DNA of 64,000 nucleotides, taken from NCBI GenBank assembly GCA_934120315.1, contig CAKOTX010000001.1:124001-188000 (forward strand). Reading direction: 5' to 3'. This document shows positions 32,210 to 40,563 of the stretch, piece by piece. Numbering within the stretch: the first letter of the stretch is position 1; every line of letters begins with the position of its first letter. A program made the position numbers and the translations under genes. This stretch comes from an uncultured Clostridia bacterium. Its GTDB lineage: Bacteria > Bacillota > Clostridia > TANB77 > CAG-508. The notes beneath the pieces were generated by a model, which ran no database searches, was not told the DNA's origin, and saw only the letters and a list, made by a program, of their open reading frames with translations.

Positions 32210-32764
32210 ATGAAAGAAGAATTTTTAAATTTATTAAGGAGCATTAAAAGAGATGGGATAGAAGAATTGATTTCATTTATAGAAAGTACAGATTTCTTTA
32301 CGGCTCCAGCAAGTACAAGATTTCATGGTGACCATCCAGGTGGATTACTAGAACATAGTATGAAAGTATATGAAATATTAGTTGAAAAAGTAAAAAATGC
32401 TTCAATAAAATTAGATGTATCAGAAGATACTCTAAAAATAGTAGCTTTGCTACATGATATATGTAAGGTAAACTTCTACAAAATAGATTATAGAAATGCT
32501 AAAAATGCATTAGGAGTATGGGAAAAAGTTCCATATTATACAATAGAAGATACAATTCCATATGGACATGGAGAAAAATCTGTAATGATGATAACAGAAT
32601 ATATGAAGCTAACAAGTGAAGAAAAATATGCAATTCGTTGGCATATGGGATTTACAGAACCAAAAGAAGTGTACAACACAATAGGGGCAGCATATACAAA
32701 ATATCCATTAGCACTTCTTGTATTTGAATCAGATTTAGAAGCAACATACTTTTTTAATACATAA
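32210..32764 (+). CDS. HD-domain phosphohydrolase
   Basis: A 184-residue HD-superfamily protein with DHPGGLLEHSMKVYEIL (first His), VALLHDICKVNFYK (HD pair) and the later IPYGHGEKSVMM and IRWHMG His residues. It resembles the C-terminal HD half of YhaM-type 3'-5' exoribonucleases, without the N-terminal OB domain. Its substrate, a nucleotide or RNA end, is unknown. Coupling to cmk hints at nucleotide metabolism, which is inference. Confidence 0.82.
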   Translation: MKEEFLNLLRSIKRDGIEELISFIESTDFFTAPASTRFHGDHPGGLLEHSMKVYEILVEKVKNASIKLDVSEDTLKIVALLHDICKVNFYKIDYRNAKNALGVWEKVPYYTIEDTIPYGHGEKSVMMITEYMKLTSEEKYAIRWHMGFTEPKEVYNTIGAAYTKYPLALLVFESDLEATYFFNT

Positions 32765-32768
32765 GAAG

Positions 32769-32795
32769 AACATCCAATTTATTGGATGTTTTTTC
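32769..32795 (+). terminator. Terminator after the HD gene
   Basis: AACATCCAA (32769-32777) pairs with TTGGATGTT (32782-32790), loop TTTA, then TTTTC. Confidence 0.92.
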
Positions 32796-32805
32796 TTTAA
32801 ATGTA

Positions 32806-32834
32806 TTGTAAATATCGACAAAATGATATATAAT
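32806..32834 (+). promoter_or_regulatory. Promoter of the SNF2 helicase-trmFO operon
   Basis: TTGTAA (32806-32811), 17 bases, TATAAT (32829-32834). Confidence 0.75.
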
Positions 32835-32880
32835 ATTACATCATAAAAACGAAAATAAGTATCTATAAAGGGGAAGAGAG

Positions 32881-35800
32881 ATGTTAGTAAATAAAGCCAT
32901 AGAACAAGAATTATATGATGATGCAGGAGAAGAAAGAGTAGAAAAAGCAAGACTATATGTACAAACAGGAAGAACACAATTAGAAAAAATAAATTATAAT
33001 GATGAAAATAATTTTGAAATTACTGGTAAAGTTACAGGTCAAGAAGTATATAGAACACATATTTACATAGAAGATGGAGAAATTGCAGATGTAACATGTG
33101 AATGTATAGATTATCAAAAAAGATATGCTGCATGCAAACATATTGTTGCGACTATGATGGAATTTGCTAATAATAGTAAATATGAAGAAATGATAAATCA
33201 TAAAGATGATATAGATATAAATCAAACTTTAAGAAGTGGAGCAAAATACAGAAGTTTTAAACAAATAGTAAATGAATTTTATACAGAAGAAATGCATGAA
33301 TTAGAACAATCTAATAATTCAGAGGATATGGCAGAAAAAATAAAAATCGAACCTAAATTGATATATGATAAATACACAAATACATTAAGAGTTGAATTTA
33401 AAATTGGAAATCAAAGAATGTATAAACTTAAAGATTTAAAAGAATTTTATAATCGTATGTTAACAGGGGAAAAATATAAATATGGAAATAAATTGGAATT
33501 CGTACATAAAAAAGAAAATTTTGTGGAAGAAGACCAAAAACTTTTAGATTTTATATTAGAACAAGCGGAAATTATAAATTTTGTAAATTCAGATGCTAAT
33601 TCAAATTATAGATATTATGGAAAAGCAATGAATGAGAGTTATATATTATTGAATAATAGTGGATTAGATGAGTTTTTCAATATATTAAAATCAAAACAAA
33701 TAATATTCCAAAAAGAATATGCGGAAGAAAAAGTAGAGCTTGTAGATGAAAATCCTGAATTACATTTTGTAATTCAGAAAAAAGGAAAAAATGAATATAA
33801 AATTGTGCTAAGCCAAAAGATAGATTTAATACGAGATATTGAAATATTGCAAGGAAGAGAAAGTAAATATTTAATATTAGATGATAAGATGTATCATTGT
33901 AATAAAGAATTTGAAAAAACAATATTAAAACTTATAGAAATGCTAAAAGATAATTTTATAACAGAATTAGTATTTGGAAAAGAGCAATTGCCAGAATTAT
34001 TTTCTGTAGTTTTTCCTAAAATGAAAAATGGAATAAAATTTGATGGTATAGATGAAAAACAATTAGAAAAATATCGCCCTAAAAAATTAGGAGTAAAATT
34101 ATTTTTAGATTTTGATGAAAATGACCGTATTATTGCAGATGCAAAATTTTGCTATGGTGAAGAAGAGTTTAATCCTTTACAACAAAAAATAGAAATAAAA
34201 TATCCAAGAGATGTTGTGGCAGAAAATAAAGCAATAAATATGTTCAGAAAAACAGGCTTTATGTATTATGCTCAAAAAGAATGCTTCATACTTCCTGACG
34301 AAGAAAAGATATACAATTTCTTGTCAACAGATATAAATGAATATATGCAAAAATTCGAAGTAATGGTAACAGATAATTTTAAAGCAAAAGAAATAAAACA
34401 ACCTAAAATAGGAAGTGTGGGAGTAAAGATAGAAAATAATTTACTTACAATTGATTTAGAAGGCTTAAATATTGATGCAAAAGAATTAGAAGAAATAATG
34501 GCAAAATATGAATTGAAAAAGAAATACTATAAACTAAAAGATGGTGGTTTTGTAAGTTTAGAAGAAAATCCAGATATTGAATTTATAGATAAATTAATGA
34601 CTGGATTAGATATCAATTATAAAGACTTAGAAAAAGGAAACATTAAATTACCAATAAATAGAAGTTTATATTTAAATCAGTTATTAAAAACTCTTCCAGA
34701 TACACAAATAAGTAAAAATTCTGATTACAAGAAAATTATAAATGGTTTGGATAAAGAAAATGGTGAAGATGATATAAAAATACCAGAATCACTAGAAAAA
34801 ATATTGAGATATTATCAAAAAACAGGATATAAGTGGTTAAAAACATTAGATAATTATAAATTTGGTGGAATTCTTGCAGATGACATGGGACTAGGAAAAA
34901 CAATACAAATGTTATCGATAGTAGCAGGATATATTGATGAGGGGACAGAAAGAAGAGCATCTATTGTAATATGTCCAAGTTCACTTACATTAAATTGGCA
35001 GAACGAAGCTGAAAAATTTACTAATGGATTAAAAACTTTAGTTATTAGGGGAAATGCACAAGAAAGAAAAGAGCAAATAGCTAAAATTGGAGAATATGAT
35101 TTGATTATTACATCATATGATTTACTAAAAAGAGATGTGGATGTGTATAAAGAAGATAAATATCAATTTAGATTTGCAATAGCAGATGAAGCACAATATT
35201 TAAAAAATAGTAACACGCAAAATGCTAAAGCCGTAAAAGAAATATTAGCAGATACAAGATATGCATTAACAGGAACACCGATAGAAAATTCTTTGGCTGA
35301 ATTATGGTCAATATTTGATTATATCATGCCAGGATATTTGTTTGGATATAAGAAATTCAAAAATGAATATGAAACACCAATAGTAAAAGATAACAGTGAA
35401 AAAGCAATGAAAAAATTGAAAATGTTAATAGAGCCATTTGTACTAAGAAGAACTAAAAAACAAGTATTAACAGAATTGCCTGAAAAAACTATTACAGTTT
35501 TAAATAATCAAATGAAAGAAGAACAAGAAAAAATATATTTAAATTATTTAGCACAAGCTAAACAAGAAGTTGCAGAAGCAATTGATGCAAAAGGATTTGA
35601 AAGAAGTCATATTCAAGTTTTAGCAGCACTTACAAGATTGCGTCAAATTTGTTGCCATCCAAGTTTATTTATAAGAGATTATAATGCTGGAAGTAGTAAG
35701 TTAGAGCAATGTGTGGAAATAATAAAAGATGCAACAGAAGCGGGACATAAAATATTATTATTCTCAGGGTATACATCAATGTTTGAATTAATCGAAAAAG

Positions 35801-36204
35801 AATTAAATGCTAATAATATAACATATTTTAAATTAACAGGTTCAACAAAAGTTGATGAAAGAATAAAAATGGTAGATGAATTTAATGAAAATAAAGATAT
35901 AAAAGTATTTTTAATTTCACTAAAAGCGGGTGGAACAGGACTTAATTTGACAGGAGCAGATATGGTTATACATTATGATCCTTGGTGGAATGCATCTGCT
36001 GAAAATCAAGCAACAGACAGAGCTTATAGAATTGGTCAGAAAAATAATGTTCAAGTATATAAATTAATAACCAAAAATTCAATAGAAGAAAAGATATATG
36101 AACTTCAACAGAAAAAAGCAGAATTAATAGATAATATGTTAGATACCAAAACATCATTTATTAATAAATTATCAAAAGAAGACATTATGAAGTTGTTTGA
36201 ATAA
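32881..36204 (+). CDS. SWIM/SNF2-family DNA helicase-like ATPase
   Basis: A 1107-residue protein. A SWIM zinc finger lies near residues 70-90 (VTCECIDYQ, then AACKHIVATM, ligands CxC and CxH). A long bacterial-SNF2-associated region follows to about residue 640, and then the two RecA-like lobes: motif I GILADDMGLGKTIQML (about 661-676), motif II IADEAQYLKNS (DEAQ), motif III ALTGTPIENSLAELW, and motifs V-VI SLKAGGTGLNLTGAD with DRAYRIGQ. It is a dsDNA translocase; the target protein or process is unknown. Length matches clostridial homologues. It is likely cotranscribed with trmFO, 14 bases downstream. Confidence 0.92.
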   Translation: MLVNKAIEQELYDDAGEERVEKARLYVQTGRTQLEKINYNDENNFEITGKVTGQEVYRTHIYIEDGEIADVTCECIDYQKRYAACKHIVATMMEFANNSKYEEMINHKDDIDINQTLRSGAKYRSFKQIVNEFYTEEMHELEQSNNSEDMAEKIKIEPKLIYDKYTNTLRVEFKIGNQRMYKLKDLKEFYNRMLTGEKYKYGNKLEFVHKKENFVEEDQKLLDFILEQAEIINFVNSDANSNYRYYGKAMNESYILLNNSGLDEFFNILKSKQIIFQKEYAEEKVELVDENPELHFVIQKKGKNEYKIVLSQKIDLIRDIEILQGRESKYLILDDKMYHCNKEFEKTILKLIEMLKDNFITELVFGKEQLPELFSVVFPKMKNGIKFDGIDEKQLEKYRPKKLGVKLFLDFDENDRIIADAKFCYGEEEFNPLQQKIEIKYPRDVVAENKAINMFRKTGFMYYAQKECFILPDEEKIYNFLSTDINEYMQKFEVMVTDNFKAKEIKQPKIGSVGVKIENNLLTIDLEGLNIDAKELEEIMAKYELKKKYYKLKDGGFVSLEENPDIEFIDKLMTGLDINYKDLEKGNIKLPINRSLYLNQLLKTLPDTQISKNSDYKKIINGLDKENGEDDIKIPESLEKILRYYQKTGYKWLKTLDNYKFGGILADDMGLGKTIQMLSIVAGYIDEGTERRASIVICPSSLTLNWQNEAEKFTNGLKTLVIRGNAQERKEQIAKIGEYDLIITSYDLLKRDVDVYKEDKYQFRFAIADEAQYLKNSNTQNAKAVKEILADTRYALTGTPIENSLAELWSIFDYIMPGYLFGYKKFKNEYETPIVKDNSEKAMKKLKMLIEPFVLRRTKKQVLTELPEKTITVLNNQMKEEQEKIYLNYLAQAKQEVAEAIDAKGFERSHIQVLAALTRLRQICCHPSLFIRDYNAGSSKLEQCVEIIKDATEAGHKILLFSGYTSMFELIEKELNANNITYFKLTGSTKVDERIKMVDEFNENKDIKVFLISLKAGGTGLNLTGADMVIHYDPWWNASAENQATDRAYRIGQKNNVQVYKLITKNSIEEKIYELQQKKAELIDNMLDTKTSFINKLSKEDIMKLFE

Positions 36205-36218
36205 AATAGGAGAAAGAT

Positions 36219-37571
36219 ATGAAAGATTATATAACAATTATAGGAGGTGGCCTTGCAGGATGCGAGGCTGCTTATCAAATTGCCAAAAAAGGAATAAAAG
36301 TTAAATTATATGAAATGAAACCAGTTAAATTTACAGAAGCACATAGTAATGAAAATTTAGCAGAAATAGTATGTAGCAATTCTTTTAAATCAAATTTACA
36401 TACAAATGCATGTGGGTTATTAAAAGAAGAACTAAGATATATGGATTCTTTATTAATAAAAATAGCAGATGAAACACAAGTGCCTGCGGGTCAAGCGTTA
36501 GCAGTGGACAGAGAAATATTTCCTAAAAGAGTTACAGAGAAAATTGAGAAAAATCCATTAATAGAAATAATACATGAAGAAGTAACCGATATAGAAAAAA
36601 TGGTTAAAGAAGGGATTGTTATTATAGCAACAGGTCCATTAACATCAAAAAGAATGGCAGAAGAAATATCAAAAATAACTGGAGAAGATAAATTATACTT
36701 TTATGATGCGGCAGCACCAATTTTGACAAAAGAAAGTATAGATTTTGATATAGCATTTTTCGGAAATAGATATGACCAAGAAAAGCAAAAAGATGAAACA
36801 TTAGAAGATTGGAAAAAAAGATTAGAAAATCAAGATGCAAGTTATATAAATTTGCCGATGAATAAAGAAGAATATGAAAACTTTTGGCAAGAACTAGTAA
36901 ATGCAGAAATAGTAACATTACATGAATTTGAAAAAAGAGAAATATTTGAAGGATGTATGCCAATAGAAGTAATGGCTAAAAGAGGAATTGATACATTAAG
37001 ATATGGACCATTAAAACCAGTTGGATTTGATGATCCAAGAACAGGAAAAAGACCATATGCAATAGTTCAATTAAGACAAGACGATACAGATGGAATTATA
37101 TATAATATTGTAGGATTCCAAACAAATTTAAAATATGGAGAACAAAAAAGAGTATTTAGCATGATTCCAGGACTAGGGAACGCTGAGTTTGTTAAATATG
37201 GTGTAATGCATAGAAATACATATATAAATTCTACAAAATTATTAGATAATACATATTGTTTAAAGAAAAATGAAAATGTATTTTTTGCAGGACAAATAAC
37301 AGGAGTAGAAGGATATGTTGAATCAATTTCATCAGGAATGGTAGCTGCAATAAATGCATGTCAAAAATACTTTGGAAAAGAAAAAATATTTTTTCCAGAA
37401 ACAACAATGTTAGGGGCACTTGCAAAATATATTTCAACTGAAAATGATAAATTCCAACCAATGAATGCTAACTTTGGAATTGTGCCAGAATTAAATGAAA
37501 AAATAAGAGATAAAAAATTAAAATATGGTAAGTTAGCAGATAGGGGAATAGCGGATTTAAAGAAATTATAA
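36219..37571 (+). CDS. trmFO: Folate-dependent tRNA U54 methyltransferase TrmFO
   Basis: Methylates U54 of tRNA to ribothymidine using methylenetetrahydrofolate and FADH2, the Gram-positive alternative to TrmA. The 450 residues show the FAD motif ITIIGGGLAGCEAAYQIAKK (residues 5-24), the catalytic-region motif IVCSNSFKSNLHTNACGLLK, and the C-terminal FAGQITGVEGYVESISSGM and TTMLGALAKYIS. Length is normal. It follows the SNF2 gene with its own AGGAGAAAG site. Confidence 0.95.
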   Translation: MKDYITIIGGGLAGCEAAYQIAKKGIKVKLYEMKPVKFTEAHSNENLAEIVCSNSFKSNLHTNACGLLKEELRYMDSLLIKIADETQVPAGQALAVDREIFPKRVTEKIEKNPLIEIIHEEVTDIEKMVKEGIVIIATGPLTSKRMAEEISKITGEDKLYFYDAAAPILTKESIDFDIAFFGNRYDQEKQKDETLEDWKKRLENQDASYINLPMNKEEYENFWQELVNAEIVTLHEFEKREIFEGCMPIEVMAKRGIDTLRYGPLKPVGFDDPRTGKRPYAIVQLRQDDTDGIIYNIVGFQTNLKYGEQKRVFSMIPGLGNAEFVKYGVMHRNTYINSTKLLDNTYCLKKNENVFFAGQITGVEGYVESISSGMVAAINACQKYFGKEKIFFPETTMLGALAKYISTENDKFQPMNANFGIVPELNEKIRDKKLKYGKLADRGIADLKKL

Positions 37572-37625
37572 ATAGACTTTTTTCGATACGGAAAAACAAA
37601 AAAAGAAAAAAATTTACAAAAATAC

Positions 37626-37654
37626 TTGTAGAAAAAAATCAGTTATGCTAGAAT
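37626..37654 (+). promoter_or_regulatory. Promoter of the 541-residue coiled-coil gene
   Basis: TTGTAG (37626-37631), 17 bases, TAGAAT (37649-37654). Confidence 0.65.
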
Positions 37655-37683
37655 ATAAAATGTAGTACAATAGATAAAAAATG

Positions 37684-37715
37684 AAAGGAGTTTATTGAGT
37701 AATCAAATTACTTGA
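37684..37715 (+). other. Strong ribosome binding site with six-codon upstream ORF
   Basis: AAAGGAG (37684-37690) is followed by TTG AGT AAT CAA ATT ACT TGA (37695-37715). This short frame stops 12 bases before the ATG of the 541-residue protein, which itself has only GGGA directly abutting. Translation of the main gene may depend on termination and re-initiation from this short frame. Confidence 0.45.
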
Positions 37716-37727
37716 TAATGTTAGGGA

Positions 37728-39353
37728 ATGAACGGTTTAGAAGAAATACAAAAAACAATTGAAAATTTTGCTGAGGAGTCAAAGCAAACAAAACAACAAA
37801 TAGCACAAATTGAGAAAAAAAGAGCTCATTTAGCTCATGAAAGAAATGAGATGAAAAAACATAATGCTGCCAGTTGGTCAGTAGAAATTAATGTGCTTGG
37901 AAATCAAATAACAGAATTAGGAAATCAAAGCCAAGAATTACAAAATAAACTCGATGCAAAATATAATGAAGTGAAAAAAGTTGTAAATTTAATGGTTGAT
38001 AACCAAGTTGCAGAAAATATAAGAAAAATAAATAAATTAGATGAAGAAATTCAAGAATTAAAAGCTAATATTTCTGAACAAGAGGAAATAAGAGCAAAAT
38101 ACGAAGCACAAAAGCAAGATTTTTATGAGAGATTTGGAAGGGTTCCTGAACTTTCAGAAAATGCTGTAGAAGAAGAAAAAAACCAAGAACAAAAATGTGA
38201 ACAAGCTAAAGGTGAAATAGAATGTGCACAAGAAATAATAGAAGGAATAAAAGAAGAAATTGCTAGTTTTATAGATGTAAAACAAGACTTCAAAAATAGA
38301 AATTGGTCAAAATTTATCAAAGAGGAAGTGGAAATTTTACCATTTAGTGTAGAAGATGTTGAGACTGAAGAATTTGAACCAGTTGAAGAATTAGTAGTAG
38401 AGAAAATTGAGCCATTAGAAGAATTAGTTATTGAACCATTTGAAGAAAAAACAGTTAAAGAAAATAAAATAAGAGAGTTTAAAACATTTGGAATACAAGC
38501 TGAGGAAAAAGATTTACAAAAAGCATGGGATTTTGAATCATATAGTGAGGAAATTCCTGAAACTGAAGATATATTTAATCTTTCAGAAATCAAACAACCA
38601 GCAAGTGTTATAAAAGAAGCAAAAGTTCAAGCACAAGCTGATTATGATATAGAAAAAATTGCACAAGCAATAGTTGATGAGATTGTTTCAAAACAATCTC
38701 AACCAGTTCAAAATGTTGTTGAACAACCAAAAGAAGAAGAAATAATTGCATTTGAAGAAACAAATACTACTGAAAATGTAGAACCAGTATTTGAAGGAAA
38801 AATAGCAATTGCTAATATAATAGCTAAGGTAGAGAATGAAGAGATTGTCTACAAAGCGCAAATAAATAATGGAGATGAAATAAAAGTATATCCAGTTAAA
38901 TCAACATCTTGGAACATGTTTTTAGATGATAAAGAAAAAAGAAAAGAAATAAAAGAAAAAATAATTAATTATGCTGTTGCACAATATAAAGCGTTTGATA
39001 AAAATGTAATTAAAAAAATTGATCCAACAGTTTGTGAAGTATTTGAGCAATTCGCTGAAAAATATGGTTATGATGAAAGTGGATTAATATATAATTATGC
39101 TATGTCATATTCTAATAATGTAGAAAGTGAAAGTGACGAAATGCCAGCAATAACTTATAATTTCTCTTATTTGGAAAGCTTAAGATTGTCAAAACAAGAA
39201 AGGAGAGTTGTTGATAGAATTTGTAAAGAAGCAAGAAAAAATATGTATATAGATGTAATAGGAAATCTTGGAGGATTTGCAAAAATAAAATTCTTATTTA
39301 AAAAGATATTTGCTTCAAATAAAGAAAATGCTTTACCAGAAACAAAATATTAA
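37728..39353 (+). CDS. Large cytosolic coiled-coil protein of unknown function
   Basis: A 541-residue protein with a long N-terminal coiled coil (about residues 1-200, rich in Glu, Lys and Gln heptads), an acidic repetitive stretch around 205-245 (EPVEELVVEKIEPLEELVIE), and a more globular C-terminal region from about residue 345 (GKIAIANIIAKVENEEIVYK and later YNYAMSYSNNVESESDEMPA). No membrane segment. I do not recognise the family. Its start codon lacks a separate ribosome binding site. It sits immediately before the str operon, which has its own promoter. Confidence 0.68.
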   Translation: MNGLEEIQKTIENFAEESKQTKQQIAQIEKKRAHLAHERNEMKKHNAASWSVEINVLGNQITELGNQSQELQNKLDAKYNEVKKVVNLMVDNQVAENIRKINKLDEEIQELKANISEQEEIRAKYEAQKQDFYERFGRVPELSENAVEEEKNQEQKCEQAKGEIECAQEIIEGIKEEIASFIDVKQDFKNRNWSKFIKEEVEILPFSVEDVETEEFEPVEELVVEKIEPLEELVIEPFEEKTVKENKIREFKTFGIQAEEKDLQKAWDFESYSEEIPETEDIFNLSEIKQPASVIKEAKVQAQADYDIEKIAQAIVDEIVSKQSQPVQNVVEQPKEEEIIAFEETNTTENVEPVFEGKIAIANIIAKVENEEIVYKAQINNGDEIKVYPVKSTSWNMFLDDKEKRKEIKEKIINYAVAQYKAFDKNVIKKIDPTVCEVFEQFAEKYGYDESGLIYNYAMSYSNNVESESDEMPAITYNFSYLESLRLSKQERRVVDRICKEARKNMYIDVIGNLGGFAKIKFLFKKIFASNKENALPETKY

Positions 39354-39372
39354 TAAAAATCTGGTAAAAATA

Positions 39373-39401
39373 TTGACATAACGAATAAAAGATGATAAAA
39401 T
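39373..39401 (+). promoter_or_regulatory. Promoter of the str operon
   Basis: TTGACA (39373-39378), exactly 17 bases, TAAAAT (39396-39401). Near-consensus, as expected for ribosomal-protein genes. Confidence 0.88.
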
Positions 39402-39403
39402 AT

Positions 39404-39453
39404 AAACCGCGAAGAAATTAGCTATAAACTAGCTATTCCGTAGCGGTTTTTAT
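39404..39453 (+). terminator. Leader hairpin/attenuator before rpsL
   Basis: Immediately at the predicted transcript start, AAACCGC (39404-39410) pairs with GCGGTTT (39443-39449), enclosing an inner TAGCTA/TAGCTA hairpin (39419-39435) and followed by TTTATTT. A terminator this close to the promoter suggests transcriptional attenuation of the operon. Confidence 0.72.
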
Positions 39454-39504
39454 TTGTCGAAAAAGCAAATAAAACAAAATAAAAAGGAAAGAGGTGAAAT
39501 TTAA

Positions 39505-39918
39505 GTGCCAACAATTAATCAATTAGTAAGAAAAGGAAGACAAACTTCAAAGGCAAAATCTACAGCACCAGCATTACAACATGGATGGAACTCAAAAAAC
39601 AAAACATTAACAAATAACAGAGCTCCACAAAAGAGAGGTGTATGTACAGTTGTTAAAACAGTAACACCTAAAAAGCCAAACTCAGCTTTAAGAAAAGTTG
39701 CCAGAGTAAGACTTTCAAATGGTTATGAAGTAACATCTTATATCCCAGGGATAGGACATAACCTACAAGAACACAGTGTAGTTCTAATCAGAGGAGGAAG
39801 AGTAAAAGACCTTCCAGGTGTTAGATACCATATTATCAGAGGAACATTAGATACTGCAGGAGTTAAAGACAGAATGCAAGGTCGTTCAAAATATGGAGCT
39901 AAACGTCCCAAAAAATAA
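39505..39918 (+). CDS. rpsL: 30S ribosomal protein S12
   Basis: Decoding-centre protein of the small subunit, 137 residues (normal for Firmicutes). It starts GTG after GAGGTG. The universally conserved TPKKPNSALRKVARVRLSNG and PGIGHNLQEHSVVLIRGGRV, with PGVRYHIIRG, are intact, including the Lys in PKKPNSA whose mutation gives streptomycin resistance. First gene of the str operon rpsL-rpsG-fusA-tuf. Confidence 0.98.
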   Translation: MPTINQLVRKGRQTSKAKSTAPALQHGWNSKNKTLTNNRAPQKRGVCTVVKTVTPKKPNSALRKVARVRLSNGYEVTSYIPGIGHNLQEHSVVLIRGGRVKDLPGVRYHIIRGTLDTAGVKDRMQGRSKYGAKRPKK

Positions 39919-40074
39919 TGAATAATTTAAAAGATTAGTGCACACAATTTACTAAATTAAGGTACTTAAATTTAGAATAGATTATGTAGCACTATACGGG
40001 AAGGAAAAACGAAATCTTTCCAGAGTAACTTAGACATTTGTTTAAATGTCAAAAAAGAAAAGGAGTGAAGAATA
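39919..40074 (+). promoter_or_regulatory. Structured S12-S7 intergenic region
   Basis: 156 bases with several possible helices: TAGTGC (about 39937) with GCACTA (about 39989), GGAAGGA with TCTTTCC, and GACATTT with AAATGTC just before the rpsG ribosome binding site. There is no open reading frame. In E. coli the same interval is where S7 binds to repress its own operon; a similar role here is inferred from position. Confidence 0.45.
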
Positions 40075-40545
40075 GTGCCAAGAAGAGGATTTATAGCAAA
40101 AAGAGATGTATTACCAGATCCAATTTATAATAGCAAAGTTGTTACAAAATTAATTAACAATATAATGTTAGATGGTAAAAAATCAGTTGCTCAAGGCATA
40201 GTATATGATGCATTCGATATCATAAAAGAAAAAGAAGGAAAAAATCCATTAGAAGTATTTGAAGCAGCATTAGAAAATGTTATGCCAGTTCTTGAAGTAA
40301 AAGCAAGAAGAGTAGGTGGAGCAACATACCAAGTACCATTAGAAATTAGACCAGAAAGAAGACAAACTTTAGGTTTAAGATGGTTAGTAACATATGCTAG
40401 AAACAGACATGAAAAAACTATGGCTGAAAAACTAGCAGCTGAAATTATAGATGCAGTAAACGGAAACGGTGGAGCATTCAAGAAGAAAGAAGATACACAT
40501 AGAATGGCAGAAGCTAATAAAGCATTTGCACATTATAAATGGTAA
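40075..40545 (+). CDS. rpsG: 30S ribosomal protein S7
   Basis: Primary 16S rRNA 3'-domain binder, 156 residues (normal). It starts GTG after AAAGGAG. Conserved features include PRRGFIAKRDVLPDPIYNSK at the N-terminus, ENVMPVLEVKARRVGGATYQ, RWLVTYARNRHEKTMAEKLA and the C-terminal AFAHYKW. A second str-operon gene, 18 bases from fusA. Confidence 0.98.
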   Translation: MPRRGFIAKRDVLPDPIYNSKVVTKLINNIMLDGKKSVAQGIVYDAFDIIKEKEGKNPLEVFEAALENVMPVLEVKARRVGGATYQVPLEIRPERRQTLGLRWLVTYARNRHEKTMAEKLAAEIIDAVNGNGGAFKKKEDTHRMAEANKAFAHYKW

Positions 40546-40563
40546 AAAGGGGGAAGAAATAAA

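Noticed and set aside
38123..38593. 156-residue minus-strand ORF inside the coiled-coil gene
   Set aside because: Antisense of a Glu/Lys-rich frame, giving Ser/Leu-rich nonsense; no binding site or promoter.
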